In this document: in pieces, positions 47,641-58,847 of the stretch
Layout of the letters: each line of letters opens with the position of its first letter
Numbering within the stretch: the stretch's first letter is position 1
Assembly (NCBI RefSeq): GCF_014805625.2
Contig: NW_023998414.1
Location: 5,255,978 to 5,319,977 of the forward strand
Direction: 5' to 3'
Source: Glossina fuscipes
Taxonomy: Eukaryota; Arthropoda; Insecta; Diptera; Glossinidae
Length of the DNA: 64,000 nucleotides
Translations under genes and position numbers: made by a program
The notes under the pieces: generated by a model
Databases searched by the model: none
Seen by the model: the letters and a program-made list of their open reading frames with translations, nothing else
What the model was told of the DNA's origin: nothing

Positions 47641-49315
47641 TGGAGAAAATATGCTTCGAACATTTTATGTAAGCCCTCAAATCGAATCCTACACTGGTAA
47701 AAAACGTATATATATATACATATATGTATATGCATTTTTGGAGTGTTTGAGTGTTACAAACGAAGTGAATAAGTAAAGATTATCTGTTGCACTTGGAATG
47801 TATGACGGATGTAACAACAAGTCCGATTGGGTGAGTAATACCCAAACATATAACATATATCTATTGCATTTGCGATATAATTTTTAAAATGTTACAAGCA
47901 CTTTTACTCACCTTTTTAATGTTAAACGATATGTTCGCCGGATTTAAGGTTTAAAAATATTTATTCATTATTTATGCCTTTTCGTTTGATTCAACGTTTT
48001 TTTAGTGTAGTGAGCGGTCGGCCTGGCTGGTAATATATACTTTGCAACAACAACAACAGCAACAACATCAATGACACCAAAGATGACATCACTCAATGCA
48101 ATGCAATTTGTTACACATTCAAGCAAAATGCAAAACATAAACACGCAGAGAAATCTTTATGAGAGAAATTGCACAATAAACTTCATCGATAGTACAAATA
48201 ATATGAAAAACAATTAAATAAAAAAATTTTATTACCTAAACAATGAAATAATTATTGAAAAAAAAAAAAAAACAAATATAACGAAATTTTACAGAATATG
48301 GAGTAAAAACAGACAGACAGTTTGTGCATTGAGTAAACACTCATGTACAAGAGCATTTATAATAAGAGAATAACAATAATTTGCTCAGGTGAGCAAACAT
48401 TAACTTATTCGTTGAAGAGTCTCATTTGAAAACTACATAACTACATATAATGGATGATGAAAAGAAATTAATGAGTTAAACTTTGCAGGCAAAGACAAAG
48501 CTTCAATGAAAGAGAGTAACATACATTAACTATTATTTTTTTATATGATTTTTTTATTTTGCCTTTTCTCCTAATGCCTGCATGCTTTTCTTTATTACTG
48601 ATATTTTCTTCTTCCGGACGGATTTTTACGTTTATAACATTTCTAATGTTCATTAAGTCCAACACGTAAATGTTATTATCATGTTTATTGTTGATTGGTG
48701 TTGCAAAGTAGAGTGGCGTTCGTTCGTACAGCCACTTACAGCTAGTTAGTTACATTGAAAATGGCACAAACATACACACGCGCTTCTCAAAAATTCGCAA
48801 AACATGTACAACCTTCTGCTACAAATTATTTGAAGAAAAAAAGCATTCTTATTGATAACTTCTTATAAAAACAAGAAAAATAGCAAGACAATCATTTTTT
48901 ATTTTTTTTTTGCTTTTTTGTTTTTCGTTTTTCTATATATTTAAAAAAATTTAGACTTAATTTTCCTTTTTTTTTCTCTTCTAATATATCTTATTTATCT
49001 GCTGTCATTCTTATTAGTGGTTATTATAATTGATCAGCTTGTTTTGTTTTTCGTATTAAATTTTTCATTTTAAAACTCACTTTAAATTTGAAATTTATGT
49101 CGTAGGGGAAACCAACAACAACAATATAACATAATACATATACTATACACACAACTTGTTTATAACATTACTTCTTTACGGTCACACAACAAATCAAGCG
49201 CGCTTCACATTTACCGCATTACTCATTTCAACACAAAAGAGAGAAAAGAACTGGAGAAAATCTAGAAAATGTTCAAGTTTATATTCGTGTAGGCAATTGT
49301 TAAAAAGTGGTGATT

Positions 49316-49340
49316 CTCTCTCTCTCTCTCTCTCTCTCTC
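49316..49340. repeat. (CT)n microsatellite
   Basis: About twelve CT units, continuing as degenerate ct-rich sequence. Confidence 0.9.
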
Positions 49341-50527
49341 ATCCTCTCTCCATCTATTTCCTTCACTCTTTTTCGGACACGAGTAAAACCAAATTTTACA
49401 CTAACAATGCCAACAACATGGCACATTAATGATGCCAAGTATGAAGTTCCTCTCACAACCAGAAACGTAATGAAAAATTAAAACAGAAGCTTTCAATAAC
49501 TGATTTGGTACACTTTTTTGTATTATAAACAGTGTTGCCGTATTCTAATCTTCATAAACTGTGTAAATTTCGAGACAGAGAATATGAAGTTAAATTAATT
49601 AATAGCTATTTATATTTTCGAAAACATCAAACATTTTAATTTCTATATTAGTTTAATGCGACTGAAGCAATGCATTCTTCTTGTTTTTTATCTTGATTTG
49701 ATTTTTTATATGTATGTAAGTATATAAACAGTTGCGAAAAAATTTTTATAATAAATAATAATATGGTAGTATTGCCATATCTGTAATTTTACAGAAAAGA
49801 AAAAGCACGAAAGCAAAGCAGAAGCACCATCTATTGATATTTAAGCAAATTATTAACACAGGGATGGTGAAAAAAAAATTAACAACATTTGTCTCGTATA
49901 TTTGATTTTTATTATAATAGATGGCGTTCATAAGAAATCTAACTGACATTTGAAAGATTACAAACAAAGTGTCATTTATTTCAATATATGATAAGTACAT
50001 TTTAAGTACATTTATTGATTTAAATAGATTTTCTCATTAAATTTTTAATACATTCTATGGGCTCACCTAACATTATTATACTTATGATAGATTTAGATAG
50101 TTGTTTTTTAATTAATTTTTACCATTTATAATAACTAATAAGTTTTTAATAGTCTATACACATAAAGTTTTCATTTAAATAATTCAAATGCGCTATGGAG
50201 ATAAGTTTATTCTTTAAGAATTTTCTTTAAATTGGTAAATGGGATAAAATTGATACTTAAAGTTAGCCTCACACAAAAACTTTTGTATTTTCTCTTAATC
50301 AATTTATTTGTTTGTTTGTTGGTTTGTTTTCTTTTTCTTTTCTTTTTTTTTTAACAAAATTTTACTAATTCATAAATTTAAAATTAAACTTAAGAAGCAT
50401 TACTGTTAATAAACAGTACAACTAAAATATATACTTATATAATAAGTTTCACATTTAAAAATACGTTTAATATTTACAAAGGTTGCCTGGTTTTCAATTT
50501 TAAAAGCGTTGATGGTATAAGTTTCTT

Positions 50528-50586
50528 TCATATTTGCGGTCGTGTCCAAAGTTCGCTTAAATCTTTAGGTCGTAACTTGCCGATAT
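50528..50586 (-). CDS. psq gene exon 6 (C-terminus)
   Basis: 59 nt after a tttatag acceptor, coding DIGKLRPKDLSELWTRPQI and TGA (50528-50530). The upstream phase is matched exactly. Confidence 0.75.
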
Positions 50587-51015
50587 CTATAAAATAAGAA
50601 AAATTTTATTATTATTATTATTATTGGTTTTTTTTTTTTTTTTTTTTTTAATACTTTACCAATTTGCCCTGGCTTAGCTGAAGGCCAAACTATATCAAAT
50701 CGTGGTGGCACCGCCAAAGCTACTTGTGAATTCCTTACCGATGAACTACTGCAAATATTAAGTTAATCAATAATTCGATTGTTAAATTCATTGAAATTGA
50801 AAGCGTACTTGTATGGATGTTTTAAACAGCCGTAGGTTTCACGATAACGCCCATAAAGAGTACCGTAAGATACTCCTAAAATACGAGCTGCTTTCTTCAT
50901 CTCAAGTCTTTTATTTTTTATGGCATCAAGTACCTATTAAATATAATTTAATAACAAATATTAGAAAATATATGTAAAACCGAAATGCAACTATGCATAG
51001 AGGCAAAGAGATAGC

Positions 51016-51080
<65 letters not shown>

Positions 51081-53712
51081 AGAGATAGGGAGAGAGAGAC
51101 ATGGTCATTGTGAGGACGTGGTCACAAACGAGGACTTTGAAATCCGTACGAAAGGCATCGAAATTTTGAAAATAAATTTTAACTAAAGGTAAATGTTGCA
51201 AAAAAAAAAATAAATAAATAAATAAAATAAAGAAAAAATTTCTTATTTACTCAACCCATGAGGAATATTTAATTGCTGAGATCTAGGGTAACGCGCTTCA
51301 TGACAAATCTTACAAAAATAAACCCATCCTCCGAACTAATTGGTTTCGAACAGTCTCTCCATCTATCTGTGGCGGTTGTAAGCGAATTTGAAAAACCAAG
51401 GGTCACTTTACGTTATCAAGTTATCAAGTTAGTAGAAAGACAAAAACTACCGGATCGCTTTTTGACTGGCTGATACTCGTTCGTATCGAGCTGTCCGTCC
51501 CGCGCGTTCGTTATATTTACAATGGAATATTTGCGATAACATTGGTGTGTGTTTCTGTAAATATATATAACAAAATAACGCTATCGAGTTAGCTCGATAG
51601 ATAACGAGATCAAGTTTGAAAATAGAGTGTGACAAGATCGGCTGAGAAAATCAAAATTTTCAAAATATTTTATGCGCGAGGGAACAGGAACAATTTGTGC
51701 CTGCTGTCAACCTGCCCTTTGTCTGACCTGCGTCCAAAATGGACAAAGCATAACTATATATGTATTTATCTTGCGTATAAAAAGTTGTCTTACTAACCTT
51801 CAATATCCGAGCATGAAAGGGTTCTATGTGTAGATCAGACTCTTTTACCGCATGAGGGAATACGATAAGCGTAATAAATATTGAGATCAATTTTTAAGCT
51901 AAGTAACTAAGCAAGTTCAAGTCTTTTGCCTATTGTGGACGTATTACGCCCATTTTTAAACCTGATCAGCGGTCAGTAACTGATAAATTTCAATTTTCTA
52001 TCTCACTGTTTTGCCCGCAAAACGGCCACCAAGTCTATGGACGGACACACAGACGAGACGAAATGGCATTAGCCAGGAGCAGTTTTGGTCTTTTTTTTAC
52101 ACTTATACTCGTCAAGAATTTTTCCTCTTTTATTGAGTCACGCGTGTCAGCTTTTTTTTCCTTTATTCTTGTGTGTGACACAAGCGGCCATGCTTCGAAG
52201 AAAATTTGATTACCTAACAAACATAATTCAAAAAAAAAAAAAAAAACACTAACTTACCCTCCTGGTGAAAGGCTCTTCCCAGAATTGAGGTCTACGACCT
52301 TTGGCTAGATAATCATCCATTTTAATAACATCCTGCCATTGGGACATTTCTTCACTGGTTAAGCGCAAATCGGTCTCATTGAATTCCTCCATTTTGATGT
52401 CGGCATAGTCTTCGATATGATGGCCGTTCGACGCAGTAACTGCTGAAGATGTGGGTATAGCTGCTGTGGGTGCGTGAACGAAATCATGGGTCATTAAGAT
52501 ACCATGCTCGTTAATTAAATACCCATCGGGTACATATTTGCCGTAGTGATGGGAATGATGCAAAGAACTTGTAGCCGTGGCACTGGGCGATGCCTGGCGA
52601 CTGTGATTATGTCCCGAAGATTTTTGTGTCGCTGCGCTTGAAGAAGACGGCGGCGATGACGACGACGACGACGAGGTCGGTGTTGATGCGCTAATAGTAT
52701 TTTTGTTCGAGGAATGTTTAGCATTTTCGCCATTTGTTATGGCGTTTTTATCTTGATTGGTTTTATTTTGATTAGTTTCCATTTCTTCGACGGTCTGCGG
52801 CACCGGCTGAACCGCTGACGACGATTCTTCGCGTTCCCCTCGATCCAATTGTTCATATTTTTTGCGTAACTCATTCTTGTCCAAAGCGAAGGAGTTCTCC
52901 TCTTTGGAATTTTTACGCTTAACTGCCTTCGGTTTTTGTCGTTCGGGTGTTTTCTCCTTAATGCGCGACTCTTCTTTACGTTTGGCCTCCTCCTCCTTAA
53001 TATCGGGAGTTATTTTCAAGTCTTGTGCTACTTCTTCCTCTTCTTCTTGATCAATATCATGATCAATTGTTATTTTATGCTCATTTTCACTTACATCCAA
53101 ATTGCTGTTAATCCATTCGGACTCGTTGTCAGCATCATCCAGATGATCGTCTTGAGAGCGTAAAGATTTTTGACGTAAACGTTGTTTTTGTATATGCTGC
53201 TGATAGGCTGCAGTTGCTGCCGTAATAGGTGAAGAGCCGCGTGAATTATGTGAAACAGCTGCGGCATGATCGTCCGTAAATTGAGAATTTTCCGCGAACG
53301 GGGGCTGCGTGTCACTATTATCCGCATATTGTTGCGATAATTTACGGCTAAAATAATGAAATAAAAAATGATTTTTTTTGTTTTTTTGTTTTTTTTTTTT
53401 TTTTTGTTTTAATATCAAAAACCAAACGAAACTCACACATTGAAGACATCGTAAGCATCATCTAATGGTGGTCGTCCTCTTTTACGTTTTGGTCCCATAT
53501 AAGTATCAACAGGTGAATTGCCAGCTGTGACAATAGATACTCCGGCATTCGGTATGGGCGTTAAAGTAGGCATGCGTTGACAAGCTATCTCGGGATTATT
53601 ATGTTTCGGAGAGGTGGATGCTTTTTGTTCACTTGTCTCCGGCTCGGGAGTTTGTGAACGTTGCTGCGTCTCATAATGATGATGATGATGATGATTATTG
53701 TTATTATTATTA

Positions 53713-53749
<37 letters not shown>

Positions 53750-54168
53750 GATGATGATGAGCTGTTGTTGTATAATCGTAAGCATTTGTGTGCGCTCTTT
53801 GCGTTGACGGTGAATGAAATTCTGTATGCGGAGTGGGTGGTGGCGGTGGTATATCATCTTCATCGCGCCAAGTTACCTCCGCCAAGCCCTTTATTTTGAG
53901 ATCGTCAGCTGTCTTAAGCAATGAAGCTAAGTTTGCCTAAGATTGATAAAATTTTCTTAGCAAAACAAAAGTTTAAGTTAAATAAGTTAAATAAATTTGT
54001 GCAGTCGAGCAATCCGCACAATCAATGGAAGAGTTACACATTCCTAGTTTAACTTATTCCCTATGCCCATCGATAAGAGTTGAATCATTTTCATTATTAT
54101 TAAACGAATATGAACAAATTATTTTTATGGCTCAATACTTTTTCGCCTTTTCCAAAGAATCCAGCTAT

Positions 54169-54204
<36 letters not shown>

Positions 54205-54571
54205 ATATCTATTTATCTTTACCAAACTTTACTTGATTATTACTCGATGCTTGTTCTTTGCTTAAATATATTTCACTTACGTGTTCCACATTTATTTCAC
54301 CTTTATACATGAACTCAATCAAACATTTGATGTCAGCAAATGTTACATCTTTCATTATGATAATCGGATCTCGATCACTCGCGTAATTCGTTAATATCGT
54401 ATCGAAAAATGTACTGCAAGCACATAATACAACACGATGCGCTCGTATCAACTGCCCCTCGCAGGCGAGAGTAACATCGCAGAAGCAACCGCGATCCAAT
54501 AATTGGGAAAACATCGTTTGTAAATTGCTGTGATGATATTTCCATCTTAAGCAATATTGTTGCGGCAACAT
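50528..54571 (-). CDS. BTB, AT-hook and Pipsqueak-type HTH protein (six coding exons)
   Basis: Splicing 54281..54571, 53437..53936, 52258..53347, 50809..50933, 50660..50748 and 50528..50586 on the minus strand gives one 717-residue protein. All introns are GT-AG and the phases fit. Residues about 5-115 are a BTB domain of the insect BTB-transcription-factor type (YCLRWKYHHSNLQ, DVTLACEG, RAHRVVLCACSTFF, EFMYKGEINVEH, LLKTADDLKIKGLAEV). Residues 247-255 (KRKRGRPPL) are an AT-hook. Residues about 620-668 (FWEEPFTRR with VLDAIKNKRLEMKKAARILG and VSYGTLYGRY) are a Pipsqueak HTH. Between them is low complexity: an 18-19 residue Asn run, His, Glu/Lys-rich and Ser stretches. Such proteins multimerise through BTB and bind AT-rich or GAGA-like DNA in the nucleus. 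The layout is like bric-a-brac relatives; I cannot fix the exact ortholog. A 5' acceptor (cttttag) before the ATG suggests an upstream untranslated exon. Confidence 0.88.
50660..50748 (-). CDS. psq gene exon 5
   Basis: 89 nt between a tttgcag acceptor and a GTAAAG donor, coding NSSSVRNSQVALAVPPRF and DIVWPSAKPGQI. It keeps the frame open and has GT-AG borders, but the peptide itself has no domain I recognise. Confidence 0.75.
50809..50933 (-). CDS. psq gene exon 4 (psq HTH)
   Basis: 125 nt after a taatag acceptor, coding VLDAIKNKRLEMKKAARILG and then VSYGTLYGRYRETYGCLKHP and Y, the core of the Pipsqueak helix-turn-helix. It joins exon 3 in phase 0 and leaves two bases (AA). Confidence 0.85.
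50934..52257 (-). other. Intron 3 of the psq gene
   Basis: 1,324 bp, the longest intron of the gene. It contains a (GA)n tract (51016-51090) and scraps of dispersed-repeat-like DNA. No exon is seen inside it. Confidence 0.75.
51016..51090. repeat. (GA)n microsatellite in intron 3
   Basis: About 75 bp of GA units with a few interruptions. GAGA-type DNA is a known binding target of some psq proteins, but the match here is only simple sequence. Confidence 0.9.
52258..53347 (-). CDS. psq gene exon 3 (linker and start of psq HTH)
   Basis: Starts after ttttag, completing a Val codon then RKLSQQYAD, and ends ...FWEEPFTRR at a GTAAGT donor, phase 0. It holds an acidic EEEEE stretch, a Lys/Glu-rich segment, a Ser run and His-rich parts. 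The intron before it is only 89 bp. Confidence 0.85.
53437..53936 (-). CDS. psq gene exon 2 (end of BTB, Asn run, AT-hook)
   Basis: Starts after cttag with ANLASLLKTADD, completing the BTB domain, and ends ...DDAYDVFN plus two bases of the next codon at GT|GTGAGT. Contains the PPPPPTPHTEF stretch, the (AAT/AAC)n-coded Asn run (53693-53750) and the AT-hook. Confidence 0.85.
53693..53750 (-). repeat. (AAT/AAC)n triplet tract coding poly-Asn
   Basis: Inside exon 2, mostly AAT with some AAC codons, coding 18-19 Asn flanked by His codons. In-frame triplet repeats of this length are prone to length variation. Confidence 0.9.
54172..54206. repeat. (CTAT)n microsatellite in intron 1
   Basis: About eight tatc/ctat units between exons 1 and 2 of the psq gene. 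Confidence 0.9.
54281..54571 (-). CDS. psq gene exon 1 (BTB domain)
   Basis: Begins with ATG (MLPQQYCLRW) and ends ...EINVEH at a GTAAGT donor, phase 0. Read past the donor, the frame would end in a short nonsense tail, so the donor decides the true C-terminal side of this exon. Confidence 0.85.
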
Positions 54572-54849
54572 GTTGATATATGATCAGAGATCCTAAAAGA
54601 AAGAAAACGCAATATGTTTGAAAATTTCAGAAAAAAAAAAAAACGAATGGAAAGAAAAATATTACTATGCGATAAGCGTAGATATATATATATATATATA
54701 TATAAAATCAAATAATAATAAAAATAGTAGGGTGATGAATAGAATCGAAATAATAATATATAAGAAGGCATCGGAAAAAGTGCACTTTTATGTAGAATTA
54801 TAATACAAGCCACGCCCCACCATTATATACATCACCCTATGTTTATGCA
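54572..54849. other. Upstream DNA of the psq gene, likely 5' untranslated exon edge
   Basis: On the minus strand tttcttttag lies just before gatctctgatcatatatcaac and the ATG, so a short untranslated exon segment (54572-54592) probably precedes the start codon. The first exon and promoter were not found. A (TA)n tract lies at about 54683-54704. Confidence 0.45.
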
Positions 54850-55175
54850 TTATATAACGACTTTTTAAAATAAGGCGACAGTGGGAGAGTGGTCGAAAAA
54901 ATCGTCCGATGCCAACAATTTTCGGTAGCGTTCGTCTCTGGCCCAAAACACATCAGTCTACCAAATTCTATTCGAATATCTCAAAAATTGCCGTCTGAAG
55001 ATTGAGCACAGAAAAAAAAATCTGGACAGATAAGCTTACATTAATTCAAGATATGATGCTGAAACGATCGGTATAATGGATCGGTAAAGCGAGTCTATCT
55101 TAACCTATTTTGGCTGTTACATACGTACACACAAAGTTAATATACCCGTTTAGCGCTAGTGGTGTAGGGTATAAG
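54850..55175 (+). repeat. Dispersed repeat family A, copy
   Basis: Begins atataacgactttttaaaat, contains gcgttcgtctctggcccaaa and atatctcaaaaattgccgtc, and ends cgctagtggtgtagggtata. All parts are in the order of the 41-kb copy. Confidence 0.8.
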
Positions 55176-55774
55176 AGGCATCGAAAATATGTATTTACAG
55201 AGTATGCCAAAAAAATAGTCGAATTTCATTTAAAGAAATTTAAGAATAACGCCATCTATTAAAGCGATACACAACTAGAAAGATGTGTGTTTCCTCCGCA
55301 AAACAAAATCATCTAACTTTCACTTTTGTGTTCCGCTGTTTGTACGAACACGACTGGATTTATTTGTTAATGTCAGGTCTGCAAACATTTTTACTTACAG
55401 TTGTAATATATCTTCATAGGGTTACCATAATTCTTCTTCAATTCTTTTATTAAATTACTATCATGAACAAAAAATTTTTATCATAATTGTTTATATTCCC
55501 CAAGAATCCTCATATGCGGCAATAACCAACAAACCGACCAACAAAGCCCAGATTCGGCAAGGTCGACTTCTTTGTCAATCTACTATTATGAAGGAATTTT
55601 CAATATGAAAATAAGACCTTTTCATCATATAAATATTCAGTTTTCGTGGGACTGGTTATATAAGAGGCGACTTCAAATATTACCTCAGCGGAACTATGCA
55701 ATTCATACCGATTTGAACGGTCGAAGTATTATTACTCAGCGAGTTTTGTCGAAAAATTGTGCAAATGTTTCCAT

Positions 55775-56055
55775 ATAACGATTTTTCAAAGTAAAATGTT
55801 ATACGGGGCTGGTGGAAAAGTGCGCCGATACGAATGATTTTCAGCAGCGCTCGTTTGTGGCTCAAGCACGTCGGTGTGGCAAATTTCACCAAAATATCTC
55901 AAAAGTTTCGATCTGTAGGTTGAACATAAATATACATGCATAGGCGGACAGATGAACAGACAAGCTTAGATCGATTGAGAATCATTTTCTCGGTCGGGTG
56001 TGTGCTACATACGTCCGTACATGCTTAGCATATCCTGTGGCGTAGGGGCTAAAAA
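55775..56055 (+). repeat. Dispersed repeat family A, copy
   Basis: Begins atataacgatttttcaaagt, contains aaaagtgcgccgatacgaat, aatttcaccaaaatatctca and gcttagatcgattgagaatc, and ends ctgtggcgtaggggc. Confidence 0.8.
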
Positions 56056-56504
56056 TGCATACTTCATCTACCGGAAACTGTAAGCCGACTAGTCGTGGCA
56101 TCGACAGCCGTCAAGTTTACTCGATTGTGAAAGCGGGAAAACGGTGCCAAGACGTTTTCAAAATATCATATTTTAGTAACGCCATCTATTATTAATTGCC
56201 GTAGAAATACGAAAGACACTTTACAGCTTCCCACTAATGTTCTCTCAACAATCGAACCTATAAGTGAACTTCTATTCCATTAAGAAGCAATTTGCAAATG
56301 AACATTTCTTTTCCTCCCTTCCTAACAGACTATTGAGAGAAAAATTCCACTCATCTTGCTGCCCTATTCGCGAATAATAGCAGGAGTAATGGTTAATAAA
56401 ACCCCACCTGAGCATACATAAAGCCTTCTTCCCTCTTTCAAACCGTTACGACGTAACATTACATAACTCTTGGTCTGTTTCTTGTTTTTTGTTGTTTTTC
56501 TTTA

Positions 56505-56705
56505 ATATGACCCATCACTCGGGGGATGTCACCTATACACGTAACACGATAATCGTCAAAAACAAGCGCGACAAGAGAAAAGGAATGGGGATAGAGGCCG
56601 CAGCCTAATGGATGAGCGTCTAAAACGACTAAAAACATACTTAAGGTAGCTACGACCTCTTCCATCCTCTATCGCATTTACCCTTAAGCCCGCGAGCTAA
56701 AGAAC
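56505..56705. repeat. Dispersed repeat family B, copy 2
   Basis: gggggatgtcacctatacac, tagaggccgcagcctaatgg and cctctatcgcatttaccctt followed by aagcccgcgagc match the 32-kb copy in order and orientation. It lacks the (GA)n expansion. Confidence 0.5.
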
Positions 56706-58223
56706 TTGTTTATCTTTCACTTAAGGCACAGAATTACCACAAAAGTGGAAGTGTTTTCGAAATTTTAGGAAGCAACTTAATCCATGGCCTTTGTTACTTT
56801 AAAGGCGACGTGATATCTTATAAATGATATATTTTTCAATATTTGCTTATTTATGCTTTTACGTGCTTTTTATAACTAAAGGTTTATTTTATAATGACTG
56901 AAATAATGTGAAAAAAAAAAACAAATAAAAAAAATTCTCTTTATTACTTTTTTAAATAAAAATAAAAAAAAAGGAAAAATAAATAAATAAAAATTTAAAA
57001 CTATAAATTTTATACGTTGTCATAAAATGCCAACACTCGTTTCCTTTACTTTTAAAAATGAAAAAAAAAAAAACACAAAAAAACGTAGAAATGAGAAAAA
57101 AAAAAAATATTATATCCTTTAGGGGACAAAAATATGTATATACATATACATATATATGTATATATTAAAGAAGTAAGAACACTGTATTCGCCTTTAGGAG
57201 AATTATCCGTACCCTGCACGTGACGAATATGGATACGGAATACGGATTCACTAATCGAGAAAAGTACTAGATTATGATCGCTCAACTTGGCCATGACCCT
57301 CGTGAATATTTTCACGAAATGATAGGTCAATGTTTGTTACGGATTTCAGTCAATTGTAAATTAGTTTTAAATTTTTTCATTAATTAATTTCATAAACGAA
57401 CTTTAGGCTAAATTACGTTTTCCCTTACAAACTTGATCTGCGAACTTAAGCAAAAAAAAAAAGAAAAAAAACAAACAAAAACAACAATATTATAAATGTT
57501 CAATTTCAAGTCTCTACATCAAGCCCTTGTTCCTACGAGACATACACTCAATGGACAGACTGATGGACATGGCTAAAGAAGCTTATGTCAATCAATAGCC
57601 TTTAATAAAGGTTGTGACAAAACTAATATTGTGCCCAACCTTCGGTCCTGGGTATAATAAGAAGATATATAAAAGACGAATTTTGAATACCTTTAATTTT
57701 GAATTAATTCCCGATATATGAACGGTGTACAATGGAAATTCATTTTCTTCTCATTTTCCTTTTTTACACGGAATCGTATAAAAAAAATATTCTTAAGGGA
57801 AATGAATAAAAATTTCCGAAATCATTTTTAAGCGTGTTCTTCTTTTTGCGGTAAACGAATCACAATCACTTTTACATTTAATCTCTGGATGTTTATTATA
57901 TGTAAACGTATTTGGAATTGAATTGTATGATGAGCAGCATATCCGACCGTCGCATTCACAAGAACCATTGATATTGTATTGTAAGGAAAGATTCTGTAGA
58001 TTATTTGATATTTATTGCTGTCTGTTACAAAGGGAACAACAATATCAGCATAACTTTCACTTTTAAGCGATGAATACAAAAATTTATTAAAATTGTAGCA
58101 AAAAAAAAAAAAAAAAATTTTTTTTCTTTTTTTTCTTTTTATTTTTTTGTTAAGAAAATCTTAAAAGGAGAACACGTCATTTTCTATTAAGGTTTACTGT
58201 TGTTGTCTTCATAAAATAAATGT

Positions 58224-58623
58224 NNNNNNNNNNNNNNNNNNNNNNNNNNNNNNNNNNNNNNNNNNNNNNNNNNNNNNNNNNNNNNNNNNNNNNNNNNNNN
58301 NNNNNNNNNNNNNNNNNNNNNNNNNNNNNNNNNNNNNNNNNNNNNNNNNNNNNNNNNNNNNNNNNNNNNNNNNNNNNNNNNNNNNNNNNNNNNNNNNNNN
58401 NNNNNNNNNNNNNNNNNNNNNNNNNNNNNNNNNNNNNNNNNNNNNNNNNNNNNNNNNNNNNNNNNNNNNNNNNNNNNNNNNNNNNNNNNNNNNNNNNNNN
58501 NNNNNNNNNNNNNNNNNNNNNNNNNNNNNNNNNNNNNNNNNNNNNNNNNNNNNNNNNNNNNNNNNNNNNNNNNNNNNNNNNNNNNNNNNNNNNNNNNNNN
58601 NNNNNNNNNNNNNNNNNNNNNNN
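58224..58623. other. Assembly gap of 400 N
   Basis: Flanked by poly(A/T)-rich DNA. Open frames that cross it are meaningless. Confidence 0.97.
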
Positions 58624-58703
58624 TTCTTCATTTTTCCATTTTTTAACAGTTTTTCTTTTTTTTGTTTTTCTCTTTTTTAAAGGATATTTTCACATTTGTT
58701 AAA

Positions 58704-58743
58704 AGGCAGGCAAGCAGGCAAGCAAGCAAGCAGGCAGGCAGGC
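58704..58743. repeat. (GGCA/AGCA)n microsatellite
   Basis: About ten tetranucleotide units of the form ggca, agca; the purine varies. Confidence 0.85.
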
Positions 58744-58814
58744 GAGAAAGGCGAGGCAACCCCTTTTTTTTTAACAATTTGAATGTTTTGTTTTTTGTTT
58801 GTTTTTTTTATTAT

Positions 58815-58847
<33 letters not shown>

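Larger units (their letters stand above)
40638..50527. other. Gene-poor region with dispersed repeats
   Basis: No gene is supported over nearly 10 kb. Contents: copies of repeat family A (41245, 46615 and 47258, with short reverse copies near 46228), a possible diverged SINE near 42115, long T- and A-runs (41868-41890, 42241-42290, 42662-42679), (GTGC)n at 42570-42592, (CT)n at 49316-49340 and a short hairpin at 44895. The last 400 bp are the likely 3' untranslated region of the psq gene (TTTATT near 50207 reads AATAAA on its strand). Confidence 0.55.

Noticed and set aside
53585..53899. Poly-Ile and poly-Tyr frames over the psq gene exon 2
   Set aside because: Other-frame translations of the Asn triplet tract.
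58209..58702. Frames of unknown residues across the 400-N gap
   Set aside because: They are read through N and hold no information.
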